In this document: positions 36,665 to 45,860 of the stretch, piece by piece
Position numbering within the stretch: position 1 is the stretch's first letter
Layout of the letters: each line of letters starts with the position of its first letter
NCBI RefSeq assembly: GCF_903166545.1
Contig: NZ_CAESCH010000001.1
Span: 1,120,001-1,184,000 of the forward strand
DNA: 64,000 nt
Direction: 5' to 3'
DNA from: Metabacillus schmidteae
Lineage (GTDB): Bacteria; Bacillota; Bacilli; Bacillales; Bacillaceae
Program-made: the position numbers and the translations under genes
The notes under the pieces: model-generated
What the model saw: the letters and a program-made list of their open reading frames with translations, nothing else
What the model was told of the DNA's origin: nothing
Database searches by the model: none

Positions 36665-37846
36665 ATGCGCATATTGCATACGGCAGATTGGCATCTAGGT
36701 CGAGCTCTTGAAGGACGTAGCCGACTGGCAGAGCAGGCTCAGTTTATTGACGAGCTTGTCAGAATAGTAGAAGAAGAAAAGGTTGATGCCATTTTGATGG
36801 CCGGGGATGCCTTTGATACAGTAAATCCTCCTGCTGCGGCAGAGCAATTATTTTATGATGGACTCTCGAGATTATCCGATTATGGCAAGCGTCCGATCAT
36901 CGTTATTGCTGGAAACCATGATAATCCGGACCGATTATCTGCTGCATCCCCTTTAGCAAACAATTCTTCCATTCATTTAATTGGATATCCAATAACTGAT
37001 GTTATTAAAGTAGATGTGCCCAGATTAGATCAGCAAATGATGGTTGCGGCATTGGCTTATCCTTCTGAAGCAAGGCTTGAGCAAGTATTATCACAAGAAC
37101 ATGATGAAGTATTGCTTCGTAATAAATATGATGAACGAATTCGTGACCTATTTTCCATCATGAGCAAGCAATTTCAAAAAGACACAGTCAATATCGCCAT
37201 GAGTCATATTCATGTAGCAGGTGGAAGCTCTTCAGATTCCGAACGTCCTATCGAAGTAGGTGGAGCTTATACAGTTGCGGCAACAAGCATGCCGGAAGCT
37301 GCTCAGTATGTAGCATTAGGTCATTTACATCGTCCTCAAAATATGAAGCGTGCAAGTACAATAACAAGATATTCCGGCTCTCCGCTTGCTTATAGTTTCT
37401 CAGAAATTGGCTATGCCAAATCAGTTACCATTCTTGATGCTGAACCAAATCAGCCGGTTGTGGTGAAAGAAATTCCGTTATCATCTGGAAAGCCATTAGT
37501 GAAATGGAAGGCAACAGAAGGGATTAGTCAGGTTCATCAATGGCTTGATGAAGGCAAAGATTCAACAGCATGGATTGATTTAGAAATCCATTTAACAAGT
37601 ACATTATCAATTGAAGAAATCCATCGCCTGCGCAAATGGCATCCCGGCTTTATTCATATACGTCCTGTTTTTCAGGCAGAGCAGGAATTAGCAGCTGCAA
37701 GGCAGGCGAATATGCCGATCGATCAGTTATTTACACAGTTTTACGAAAAACAAACAGGTGGGGCAAAGCCAGAGGACGAGCTTATTAAGCTGTTTTTGGA
37801 ACTGGTTAATCAGGATGAAGAGCAAGAGGAAGGTGATGAAGCATGA
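36665..37846 (+). CDS. sbcD: Exonuclease SbcD (Mre11-like)
   Basis: The protein has 393 residues. Calcineurin-like phosphoesterase motifs: HTADWHLGR, LMAGDAFDTVNPP, VIAGNHDNPDR, IAMSHIHVAGG and ALGHLHRPQ. Nuclease subunit of SbcCD, which opens hairpin and protein-blocked DNA ends. RBS AAAGGAATG. Its last four bases overlap the sbcC start (ATGA). Confidence 0.94.
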   Translation: MRILHTADWHLGRALEGRSRLAEQAQFIDELVRIVEEEKVDAILMAGDAFDTVNPPAAAEQLFYDGLSRLSDYGKRPIIVIAGNHDNPDRLSAASPLANNSSIHLIGYPITDVIKVDVPRLDQQMMVAALAYPSEARLEQVLSQEHDEVLLRNKYDERIRDLFSIMSKQFQKDTVNIAMSHIHVAGGSSSDSERPIEVGGAYTVAATSMPEAAQYVALGHLHRPQNMKRASTITRYSGSPLAYSFSEIGYAKSVTILDAEPNQPVVVKEIPLSSGKPLVKWKATEGISQVHQWLDEGKDSTAWIDLEIHLTSTLSIEEIHRLRKWHPGFIHIRPVFQAEQELAAARQANMPIDQLFTQFYEKQTGGAKPEDELIKLFLELVNQDEEQEEGDEA

Positions 37847-40800
37847 AGCCTATTTCATTAAGTGTTGCCGGTTTACACAGTTTTCGTGAAAAGCAGACCA
37901 TTCAATTTGATTCTCTTTGTGATGGAGGAATCTTTGGAATCTTTGGTCCAACTGGAAGCGGAAAATCATCTATTTTAGACGCGATGACACTTGCTTTATA
38001 TGGAAAAGTTGAGCGCGCGATGAATAACACACATGGCATCCTTAATCATGCAGAGGATCAGCTATCGGTTTCCTTCACTTTTGAACTTGAAAATGCTTCG
38101 TCAAAAAAACGATATATTGTTGAACGTGTTTTTAAACGTACAGACGATATCCGCGTGAAAACAGCCATATGCCGGTTAATTGAAGAAGATGAGGAACATG
38201 TGGTTCTGGCTGATAAGGCAGTTGATGTGAATGAAAAAATCTATGGCTTGCTTGGGCTGACAATCGATGATTTTACCCGTGCAGTCGTGTTGCCACAAGG
38301 GAAATTTGCTGAATTTTTATCTTTAAAAGGTGCAGAGAGAAGGCAAATGCTGCAGCGGTTATTCCACTTAGAGCAATATGGAGATCAATTGTTGATAAAG
38401 TTAAAAAGACGTTTAGCTTCAACTAGAATTGAACGAAATGAATTGGAAGCAGAGAAAACAGGCTTAGGTGATGCATCAGCCGAGGCAGTGGAAGAAGCAA
38501 AAAGTAACGTCACTGAAGCAAAAATTTTGTTAGAAAAGCGCCAAAAAGAGCTGGAGAGTGTTACAAAAGACTTTGAGCAAAAACAAACTCTTTGGAACTT
38601 GCAAATGGAAAAGGCTGAAATCGAAAAAGAAAAGCTGGCTTTAAAAAAAGAAGAAGAACAAATTGCCGGATTAGAAAAACGACTTAAGTCTGCAGAGGAA
38701 GCAGAAGCTTTAAGACCGTACGCAGAAGCCCTGCAAGCACGTAAGAAAGAAAGAAATGAAGCTGAAATCAACTTGATTGCTGCAAAGAAAAACTATGAAA
38801 ACATGAAGGAAAAGTACGAAGTAACCAGTCGAGAGTACGAGCAAATTCGGAAGGAAAAAGCAGAGCAGGAACCTTTATTGGTGACAAAGCGTGAGAAATT
38901 ATTGCAAATGCAAAAGGTTGAAGAAGAGCTTGAGCAGGAACAAAAGGTGCTTAAAGATGTAGAAATAGAGTACAACAACCTGCAACATCAGCGTGAACAT
39001 CATCAAACATTATTATCAAAAGCAGAGCAGCTAGTTGAAAAAGCGTTGAATAAGCAACATGCTCTAAAGGAAGAGCAACAAGCAAATTTGGTGTCTGCGA
39101 AGGATCGTGATCAAGTACGTGGTGCCGCTGATGCAAGACAACATGTCCTTAGAAGTAAGCAGCAATATGTTGAAACAACTGAATTACTAAAAAAGAAAAC
39201 AGATGCTATTCATGCGGAAAAAGAGAGAGCAAGTCAAACTACAGAACAACTACAAACAAATAAACAACAGCTGGAAACACAGTTTCGTCAGTTAAATCAA
39301 CTCTATCATTATGTCTCTGATCGGGAAAAAGAATATAAGCAAGCAGTGGCAGTTGCCAAAAATAAAGTAGAAATAGCTACTAAGGAAGAACAAGATGCCA
39401 AAAATCAAAAACTTGCTTTTGAACTTGTAAAGGGGTTAAAAGATGGAGAGGCTTGTCCGGTTTGTGGATCTTGTAGTCATCCTAGCCCTGCTGTCCATGT
39501 TGAACCAGATCATAATAAGCTTGATCGTCTCTCTGAAACAATGAAGAAACAGCTTGAGCAATTACAAATGTTAAGTCATGAGCCTCAATCCTTAAAGGTG
39601 AAAGCAGAAGGTTTATCAGAACAGCTTGTTTCAGAATTTGAATTTTTAAAAGAAGTGAAACAAATTGAAGAGGCTCAAATAAACGAATTGCTTCAAAGTT
39701 CTCAGGATTTATCTATTAACCAAGTGTTTCATCTTTTGCAAACTGAATTTAAACGTCTTACCCAAGACCTTTTACAGGTAAGGCAAGGAATAGAAAAAAC
39801 AGTAAAACTGTATCGTGAATTGCAGAAGGATGAACTGAGAAGGAAGGATAGTATCTCATCAGCACTTCTCGATGTGAGAGAATGGGAAGAAAAGGCGAAT
39901 CTATACAAGGAAAACTATGAACAAAGCACATCTCATTACTCAGAGAAATACTCAATGATCCCTTTTGAAGAGGTTGAAAAGCGACAAGGTGAGATCTCAG
40001 AAAAAGATACTGCAAACGAACAGCTAACAGAAAGAATTCAAAAAAGCTTTTCCTTTATTGAAGAACAACAGGCTCTTGTGAAAGAACAAGAAAAAATGAA
40101 TCAACAACTAACAGAAAAGCAAATTGCAATACACTCGACAATGCAAAATCGACGTTCATCAATTAAGGAAAAGGAAGAAAAGCTTAGCGAAGTAAAAGGC
40201 GAGATGGCGATTTCTACACAAATCCAAGCAACTGAAGCACAAATTAAGCACCTGGCTGAGAAAGAAAATAATTTATATCAATTATGGCAAAGAGAATCAA
40301 ACGAGCTTTATAAGCTTCAAAGTGAACAAACAGCATATGAAAAATCATTGAATCAAACAGCCAGGCAAGTGGATGAGGCTGAGAGAGCATGGGAACAAGC
40401 AAAATATAATACAGCATTTTTAACAATTGAAGAAACATTATCTTCTTTATTATCTTCGTTTGAAAGACAACAAATGAAAGTGAAAATTGAAGCCTTTAAG
40501 GATAAAATGAAACAACTTAACACAGACTTAAAGCGAATTGAAGAGAAGTTAGATGGACAAGTCGTATCACAAGAACAATGGGATCGCATCCAAATGATAA
40601 GAGATGAGATGAAGCAGCAAACAGAAGAAGCTGTTGCGAATAAGGGAGCAGCAACGAAGGCGTTAGAAGTACTTCTTGATAAGCATGAGCGCTTTTCAGA
40701 GATTGAAACAAAGCAAAATGAACTTGATGACATGCTTCAAAAGCTTGAAAAGCTACAATCAGTCTTTAAGGGAAATAGTTTTGTTGAATATGTGGCAGAA

Positions 40801-41244
40801 GAACAGCTGCAACAAGTCAGTCGTGATGCAACTGAGCGATTGTCGATGTTAACTCGTGGACGCTATGCAATCGAAGTGGATTCTCAAGGTGGCTTCATTA
40901 TGAGAGATGATGCAAATGGTGGAGTCAGACGACCGGTTTCAACTCTGTCAGGTGGTGAAACATTCCTCACATCTCTAGCTCTGGCACTGTCATTATCAAC
41001 GCAAATCCAACTCAGAGGCGAATACCCGCTTCAATTTTTCTTCTTGGATGAAGGATTTGGCACACTGGATGTTGAGTTGCTTGATACAGTTATTACAGCA
41101 CTGGAGAAGCTACAAGCACAAAATCTCTCAGTTGGAGTAATAAGTCATGTGCAGGAATTAAGGGCTAGACTTCCAAGAAAATTAATTGTTGAACCAGCCG
41201 AACCTTCAGGGAAAGGAACTTCTGTCTATTTAGAATCTCTCTAA
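37843..41244 (+). CDS. sbcC: SbcC ATPase (Rad50-like)
   Basis: The protein has 1133 residues. N-terminal ABC half with Walker A GIFGPTGSGKSSILDAM, long coiled coil broken by the zinc hook CPVC (C538 and C541), second coil, then the C-terminal ABC half (VSTLSGGETFLTSLALALSL, FFFLDEGFGTLD, VISHVQELRAR). Forms the SbcCD complex with the gene upstream. Confidence 0.94.
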   Translation: MKPISLSVAGLHSFREKQTIQFDSLCDGGIFGIFGPTGSGKSSILDAMTLALYGKVERAMNNTHGILNHAEDQLSVSFTFELENASSKKRYIVERVFKRTDDIRVKTAICRLIEEDEEHVVLADKAVDVNEKIYGLLGLTIDDFTRAVVLPQGKFAEFLSLKGAERRQMLQRLFHLEQYGDQLLIKLKRRLASTRIERNELEAEKTGLGDASAEAVEEAKSNVTEAKILLEKRQKELESVTKDFEQKQTLWNLQMEKAEIEKEKLALKKEEEQIAGLEKRLKSAEEAEALRPYAEALQARKKERNEAEINLIAAKKNYENMKEKYEVTSREYEQIRKEKAEQEPLLVTKREKLLQMQKVEEELEQEQKVLKDVEIEYNNLQHQREHHQTLLSKAEQLVEKALNKQHALKEEQQANLVSAKDRDQVRGAADARQHVLRSKQQYVETTELLKKKTDAIHAEKERASQTTEQLQTNKQQLETQFRQLNQLYHYVSDREKEYKQAVAVAKNKVEIATKEEQDAKNQKLAFELVKGLKDGEACPVCGSCSHPSPAVHVEPDHNKLDRLSETMKKQLEQLQMLSHEPQSLKVKAEGLSEQLVSEFEFLKEVKQIEEAQINELLQSSQDLSINQVFHLLQTEFKRLTQDLLQVRQGIEKTVKLYRELQKDELRRKDSISSALLDVREWEEKANLYKENYEQSTSHYSEKYSMIPFEEVEKRQGEISEKDTANEQLTERIQKSFSFIEEQQALVKEQEKMNQQLTEKQIAIHSTMQNRRSSIKEKEEKLSEVKGEMAISTQIQATEAQIKHLAEKENNLYQLWQRESNELYKLQSEQTAYEKSLNQTARQVDEAERAWEQAKYNTAFLTIEETLSSLLSSFERQQMKVKIEAFKDKMKQLNTDLKRIEEKLDGQVVSQEQWDRIQMIRDEMKQQTEEAVANKGAATKALEVLLDKHERFSEIETKQNELDDMLQKLEKLQSVFKGNSFVEYVAEEQLQQVSRDATERLSMLTRGRYAIEVDSQGGFIMRDDANGGVRRPVSTLSGGETFLTSLALALSLSTQIQLRGEYPLQFFFLDEGFGTLDVELLDTVITALEKLQAQNLSVGVISHVQELRARLPRKLIVEPAEPSGKGTSVYLESL

Positions 41245-41266
41245 TGATAAAAGGATTGACGATAAG

Positions 41267-41575
41267 ATGGCAAAGAAAAAGGAAATCGGTACATGTGAAT
41301 TATGTGAGAGGGAAGAAGTTGAAACAACCATTCACCACTTAACTCCTAAGGAAATGGGCGGGACCTTTTTACCGACAGCAAAGCTCTGTATAGCTTGTCA
41401 TAAGCAGATTCATGCGCTTTATACAAATGAAGAGCTAGCAGCACGGCTTTCAACTATTCAAGAGTTAAAGCAAGATGAGAAAATCAGAGGTTTTATTAAA
41501 TGGATTCGAAAGCAGCCGTCAACGAAGTTGGTTCAAACGAGAAAATCAAATGAACGAAAGCAAAAAGGGAGATAA
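41267..41575 (+). CDS. yisB: YisB, HNH-nuclease-like small protein
   Basis: The protein has 102 residues. Zinc-type HNH pattern: CELC, TIHHLTPKEMGG (HH), CIACHKQIHALY. Co-directional and 22 bp after sbcC, as in B. subtilis, so probably co-transcribed with the repair genes. Nuclease activity and role are unproven. Confidence 0.82.
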   Translation: MAKKKEIGTCELCEREEVETTIHHLTPKEMGGTFLPTAKLCIACHKQIHALYTNEELAARLSTIQELKQDEKIRGFIKWIRKQPSTKLVQTRKSNERKQKGR

Positions 41576-41612
41576 AAAGGGGAGGTGCTTTACCTAAACA
41601 CCTCCCCTTTTT
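41574..41612. terminator. Bidirectional terminator between yisB and gerPF
   Basis: AAAAAGGGGAGGTG pairs perfectly with CACCTCCCCTTTTT; T-runs on both strands. Confidence 0.92.
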
Positions 41613-41620
41613 GCATCCTA

Positions 41621-41839
41621 TTAGTTATTAGCAACCATGTTTTGATCAGCCACATCAGGGTCAATTAAATTTGTTGCATTAATTCCATTATTAACAATAT
41701 GGAAATCTCCTGTGTTTCCACCGCCAGACCCTGAGGCAGATTTGGATTGGCTTTTTGGAGCCAGATAGAACGTGTCACCAAAATTAACTACTCCGCCACC
41801 TACATGATTAATTTTTATCGGACCGACAATTGCTGGCAT
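41621..41839 (-). CDS. gerPF: Spore germination protein GerPF
   Basis: The protein has 72 residues. PAIVGPIKINHVGGGVVNFGD is the shared GerPA/GerPF opening; GSGGGNTGDFHIVNN follows. Last gene of the gerPABCDEF operon. GerP proteins are needed for the passage of small germinants through the spore coat. Confidence 0.93.
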   Translation of the reverse strand: MPAIVGPIKINHVGGGVVNFGDTFYLAPKSQSKSASGSGGGNTGDFHIVNNGINATNLIDPDVADQNMVANN

Positions 41840-41927
41840 ATAAAAAACACCCTTTATAGTTTACTCCTACATTACAGTATGCTGGGTATTTCAAAGGTGT
41901 TCGAACTCTTATGATCCTTTTGATAAA

Positions 41928-42308
41928 CTATTGTCCGTTGTTATTATTTTTTAACTGTCGAATATGTTTGACTCGCGCTTCGGCAATAATATCTTTTGTT
42001 GACCCAATATGGAAAACAGAAGAACTTGATAAAGCTGTAACATTTACTGAATGAACATTAATCCTTGGGATTTCATGGAAGAAGTTTGTTATAACTGGTT
42101 CATATATAATTGGCTGAGGAATTTCTTCCTGAAAGGCTTGGAACATAGATGTATCTCCCTCATAACCGAAAAATTTTTCCTCTTCACGCTGAACAGCCAG
42201 GACATTTGTTGTTGGTGTAATTTGCAGAGAATCACCAATTTGGAAAACAGAACTTAGACCAACTGAATTTACATAAGCTGAAGTAACATTTGACTGACGG
42301 TTAATCAT
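41928..42308 (-). CDS. gerPE: Spore germination protein GerPE
   Basis: The protein has 126 residues: NVTSAYVNSVGLSSVFQIGD and a second similar unit VHSVNVTALSSSSVFHIGST show an internal repeat of the GerP-type segment. ATG overlaps the gerPD stop (ATGA). Spore-coat permeability protein by family. Confidence 0.9.
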   Translation of the reverse strand: MINRQSNVTSAYVNSVGLSSVFQIGDSLQITPTTNVLAVQREEEKFFGYEGDTSMFQAFQEEIPQPIIYEPVITNFFHEIPRINVHSVNVTALSSSSVFHIGSTKDIIAEARVKHIRQLKNNNNGQ

Positions 42309-42481
42309 TGTGGTGCCAATGGTACTAACGGACCAATAATTAGAGATTCAGGTGGAGTATCAAAGACGGAGGATAGTGAAATTGTTTGTGTATCTCCAAT
42401 TAGAAAAACTGATGAACTCGCTACCCCAACGACACGAATGTTTCCAACCTCTATATTCCGATTCACGACAGTAAAATTCAT
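42305..42481 (-). CDS. gerPD: Spore germination protein GerPD
   Basis: The protein has 58 residues, the usual family length: MNFTVVNRNIEVGNIRVVGV, then ASSSVFLIGDTQTISLSSVF. Start ATG 42481 after AAGGAG. Confidence 0.92.
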   Translation of the reverse strand: MNFTVVNRNIEVGNIRVVGVASSSVFLIGDTQTISLSSVFDTPPESLIIGPLVPLAPQ

Positions 42482-42496
42482 GTGAAAAGCCACTCC

Positions 42497-43108
42497 TTAT
42501 TGATAAGAATCTTTAGGCAAGTGTTGCAGGAAATGATTTATTGAATTTTCTACATCCTTTTTCACCAAAGCAAATATTTCTTTTTTCTTATTTTCGAGAG
42601 AATCTTGATCCGATAAAGGCTGAGCATTTAAGTAATAGTTTATTCGACTATCAATTTGTTTTCGAATATCTGCAATAATATGCTGACGATGAGGTTCATC
42701 AAGCTTTAAATCATATTGTTTTTCGGCATGATGAATATAGTGGACACAATCATGGCTTAAAAAATGGTGAATATCTTGTGTGCATTGTTTTAACAGTTTT
42801 TCGCGAAGCTGCTGTTGACCACCATTAACATTCATTCCTTTTTGTTGAACCTCAAAGTTATCGATTTGATCAGGATCAGTTGGATTTAGACCGATATTTA
42901 AAACTCCATCAAGCTGTTCTACTTTTAATTGATCAAATTTATATTCTATCCTTTCAATATTCGTAACAGGTTGATTTTTTATTTTTTCTATGTCAGTCCG
43001 AAGACCGGTTAGTTGTTTGTTAAGTTGTTGAATCATTTTGTCTTGCTGCTGAACATAATGATGAAGTTGCTGTAAATAATTAATCATATCGTTATAGTTC
43101 ATTGTCAT
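42497..43108 (-). CDS. gerPC: Spore germination protein GerPC
   Basis: The protein has 203 residues. N-terminal coiled coil (INYLQQLHHYVQQQDKMIQQ), then VTNIERIEYKFDQLKVEQLD and GVLNIGLNPTDPDQIDNF typical of GerPC, and an alpha-helical C-terminal half. The only larger protein of the GerP set. Confidence 0.92.
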   Translation of the reverse strand: MTMNYNDMINYLQQLHHYVQQQDKMIQQLNKQLTGLRTDIEKIKNQPVTNIERIEYKFDQLKVEQLDGVLNIGLNPTDPDQIDNFEVQQKGMNVNGGQQQLREKLLKQCTQDIHHFLSHDCVHYIHHAEKQYDLKLDEPHRQHIIADIRKQIDSRINYYLNAQPLSDQDSLENKKKEIFALVKKDVENSINHFLQHLPKDSYQ

Positions 43109-43195
43109 TCACCCACCTTTTGGTTCTCGCACAATAGTTGATACATAAAGTGTATGCACATAATGAAAAATGGGTGAATGCCTATAACAAACAAT

Positions 43196-43435
43196 TTACG
43201 ATGCAGAAGTCGGCGAGGTCAAGGGAACAACAAAACCATTAGAAGGAGGTGTTTGAACACCAGTTGGCGTTTCTGTTTCAATTTGAGGTGCAGGTTGATA
43301 AAAGCCGCCAGTGTTATATAAATTTGATAAAGGCTTAATCATTCCTGCACTTCCAATCTGCAACACAGAAGAGTTACTAACTGCTTCAACTCGGAGGTAA
43401 TTAATACAGATTGATTGGTTAATATAAAAGTTCAT
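43196..43435 (-). CDS. gerPB: Spore germination protein GerPB
   Basis: The protein has 79 residues. Start ATG 43435 (MNFYINQSICINYLRVEAVS) after AAAGGAAGTG; SNSSVLQIGSAGMIKPLS is the GerP unit, followed by a Pro/Thr-rich tail. The frame's extension upstream overlaps gerPA and is not used. Confidence 0.9.
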   Translation of the reverse strand: MNFYINQSICINYLRVEAVSNSSVLQIGSAGMIKPLSNLYNTGGFYQPAPQIETETPTGVQTPPSNGFVVPLTSPTSAS

Positions 43436-43487
43436 ACTGACACTTCCTTTAGGCAAGATAAGCCTATAATAAAGAGAATCATAAGTC

Positions 43488-43709
43488 TTACAAGTTTCCG
43501 GTGATAGGCTGGTCAATCACATCATTATCATACGTATTTGTGACTGAGTTTTGATTATATATGTTCAATCCATCACCTGTATTAAAAGAGCCTGCACCGG
43601 CAAATGTTTTTACCTCACTATGAGGAGAAATAGTAATAACATCTCCAACATGCACAATGCTGCTTGTTCCTACACTATTTACCTTAAAAGCTCCTACAAT
43701 AGCTGGCAT
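43488..43709 (-). CDS. gerPA: Spore germination protein GerPA
   Basis: The protein has 73 residues: [54 protein letters not shown]. First gene of the operon, paralogous to GerPF. Start ATG 43709 after AAAGGATG. Confidence 0.92.
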   Translation of the reverse strand: MPAIVGAFKVNSVGTSSIVHVGDVITISPHSEVKTFAGAGSFNTGDGLNIYNQNSVTNTYDNDVIDQPITGNL

Positions 43710-43764
43710 TTTTAACATCCTTTAGCTTGAAAATAAAAAACAAGAAATGACATTTACCTATTTT

Positions 43765-43793
43765 TAGAATATGAAGAAGGTGAAAAAGGTGTG
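43765..43793 (-). promoter_or_regulatory. Sigma-K-type promoter of the gerP operon
   Basis: On the minus strand CATATTCTA matches the sigma-K -10 CATANNNTA exactly, with CACACC as -35 14 bp upstream. This fits the known mother-cell expression of gerP in B. subtilis. Confidence 0.7.
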
Positions 43794-43931
43794 AACAATG
43801 GAAGAAAATTCGTATTTATATGGGGAAAATACATCTTGGGGTGATCGTGCTAAAACTTCTTTTCTGTGTGGAAGACTTTGATGTTACTTGTAAACTTTTA
43901 AGGAGTATAAGGGAAATTAAGGCTAACGCCA

Positions 43932-44111
43932 TTAGGACTTGGTGATAAGCAAAGTCTTTTTTATTGTTTGTTTGTTAAGCTCTTTTAATTCTTCTAATAG
44001 AAGCAAGTCTAATTCCTGGCTGCATTGAATGGTTTTGGGTGAATTAATTCCGTAATGAAGGGCTGTTTTGATTAATTGCTGTCTTTTAAGTTCAATTTCA
44101 TTCAAAGGCAT
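43932..44111 (-). CDS. Spo0E-like aspartyl-phosphate phosphatase
   Basis: The protein has 59 residues: two predicted helices with the Spo0E-family signature SQELDLLLLEEL. Such proteins dephosphorylate Spo0A-P and delay sporulation. It occupies the place of yisI in B. subtilis, between gerPA and yisK. The start is taken as ATG 44111 (MPLNEIELKRQQ), 9 nt after GGAG; ATG 44126 lacks a site. Confidence 0.75.
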   Translation of the reverse strand: MPLNEIELKRQQLIKTALHYGINSPKTIQCSQELDLLLLEELKELNKQTIKKTLLITKS

Positions 44112-44269
44112 GTATGTTTTCTCCATTTCAAATTTTTCTATGATTATAAGACAAGAATATTATACAATGTTTACATAATGAAAACGTATAATCATGAAAA
44201 TATCCAAAAAAGATACAATTTTTTACAAGGGAGAAATGGAATTAGGTTCATGAATTCTCCATTCCTATT

Positions 44270-44297
44270 AAAGGAGAATATCTTCTTCATAGCGAAT
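44270..44297 (+). promoter_or_regulatory. Sigma-H-type promoter of yisK
   Basis: AAAGGAGAA (8 of 9 to RNAGGAWWW), 12-bp spacer, AGCGAAT (match to RNNGAAT), 81 bp before the yisK start. Suggests expression at the onset of stationary phase. Confidence 0.6.
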
Positions 44298-44377
44298 ATA
44301 TGAACATAAATGAAAAAAGAGAAGGAAAAGCTAAAAAGCTTCATTCTGGCACAGTACAATTGAAGGAGGAAAAAACA

Positions 44378-45280
44378 TTGAAGTTTGTGACAGCTATTAT
44401 ACATAATGAACCTTTTGTTGGTTTAGTGCATGAAGATAAGATAATCGATATACATAAAGCGGAACAGGTAATCTTTGACATGAATTCTTTCCCTAAGACA
44501 CTAGTCGAATGTGTTGCTTTAGGCGATAAATTTGTTCAAAATGTTAAGCAAATCGTCGACAAATTGAAGGTTGCAGACAGGGTAGAAAGCTATGTATATG
44601 CAGCTTCTGATGTGAAAATATTAGCTCCTATACCAAGACCGGAAAAAAATATTTTCTGTGTTGGAAAGAATTATCGTGAGCATGCAATTGAAATGGGAAC
44701 GGAAGAAGATATCCCGAAGCATGTGATGCTTTTTTCAAAAGCGCCAACAACAGTTATTGGCCATGAACAAGAAATTGATCCACATTCCCATATTACAAAT
44801 GAATTAGATTATGAGGGAGAACTTGCGGTTATCATAGGGAAAAAAGGAAAGCGTATTCCAGAGAACGAAGCAATGAATTATGTATTTGGATATACGATCG
44901 TTAATGATATTACAGCCAGAAATTTACAAGCACAGCATAAGCAATTTCTATTGGGGAAAAGCTTAGACACATCTTGTCCAATTGGTCCATACCTGGTTCA
45001 TAAATCGGTCATTTCAAATCCTTATGATATAACGATCAAAACAAAAGTAAACAATGAATTACGTCAAGATGGTCATACGAAGGATATGATTTTTTCAATT
45101 GAGCATATTATTTCAACGATCTCACAAGGGACAACATTAGAGCCGGGTGATATCATCGCAACAGGAACTCCGGCAGGCGTAGGCAAAGGGTTTAAGCCGC
45201 CTAAGTTTCTACAACCAGGCGATATTATAGAAATCGAGGTTGAAGGAATCGGTACATTACGCAATACTGTGTTAAGTTAA
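44378..45280 (+). CDS. yisK: YisK, fumarylacetoacetate-hydrolase-family protein
   Basis: The protein has 300 residues. FAH fold: KNIFCVGKNYREHAIEMGTE, FSKAPTTVIGHEQEI, ELDYEGELAVIIGKKGKRI (metal-binding ExE...D region), GYTIVNDITARNLQ, GKSLDTSCPIGPYLV and IIATGTPAGVGKGFKPP. B. subtilis YisK is an oxaloacetate decarboxylase-like enzyme with a link to cell shape. The start is TTG 44378 right after GAAGGAGG; the upstream frame from 44300 is the leader. Confidence 0.9.
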   Translation: MKFVTAIIHNEPFVGLVHEDKIIDIHKAEQVIFDMNSFPKTLVECVALGDKFVQNVKQIVDKLKVADRVESYVYAASDVKILAPIPRPEKNIFCVGKNYREHAIEMGTEEDIPKHVMLFSKAPTTVIGHEQEIDPHSHITNELDYEGELAVIIGKKGKRIPENEAMNYVFGYTIVNDITARNLQAQHKQFLLGKSLDTSCPIGPYLVHKSVISNPYDITIKTKVNNELRQDGHTKDMIFSIEHIISTISQGTTLEPGDIIATGTPAGVGKGFKPPKFLQPGDIIEIEVEGIGTLRNTVLS

Positions 45281-45439
45281 TCAAATGGAAGGAGTCAGCC
45301 AATGGATTGACTTCTTTTTTATTTCACACATATAACCGAATATTCACAGGAAGTTCATTCTTTTCATGTTTATCTTTTAATATTCTTAGCAAATCATGCT
45401 AAAATAGGGTTGTCTTGATCAGTTTAAGGAGGAAAAAAT

Positions 45440-45799
45440 ATGACACATGCACACATAGCAACATGGGTTGTTGCGATTATTTTATTTTTTGTCGCACACT
45501 CGCTGTTTAAGTCTGGAAAAGAAAAGCCATCAAAAATTGTACATATGGTTCTAAGATTATTTTATATTTTAATTATTTTGACAGGTGGTATGCTTGTATC
45601 AGCTATTTATCAGATAGATGGCGAATACATCGCGAAAATGATCTTAGGTGTATGGACAATTGGTGCAATGGAAATGGTATTAGTCCGCTTGAAAAAAGGG
45701 AAGCCGACAAGAGTATTTTGGATTCAATTTGTAATAGTTGTCATCCTTACTATCTTATTAGGAATGCGTTTGCCGCTAGGAATTTGGAGTTTTTCATAA
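45440..45799 (+). CDS. yisL: YisL, DUF1516 membrane protein
   Basis: The protein has 119 residues and four membrane segments: HIATWVVAIILFFVAHSLFK, KIVHMVLRLFYILIILTGGM, AKMILGVWTIGAMEMVLVRL, FWIQFVIVVILTILLGMRL. RBS AAGGAGG. Function unknown; same position as in B. subtilis. Confidence 0.85.
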   Translation: MTHAHIATWVVAIILFFVAHSLFKSGKEKPSKIVHMVLRLFYILIILTGGMLVSAIYQIDGEYIAKMILGVWTIGAMEMVLVRLKKGKPTRVFWIQFVIVVILTILLGMRLPLGIWSFS

Positions 45800-45808
45800 A
45801 AAACATAG

Positions 45809-45838
45809 AAATGCCTTCTCGTTTGAGGAGGCATTTTT
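45809..45838 (+). terminator. Terminator of yisL
   Basis: AAATGCCTTCTC pairs with GAGGAGGCATTT (one bulge) and runs into TTTTT. Confidence 0.85.
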
Positions 45839-45860
45839 AATACATTCAGTTTTTCACTCA

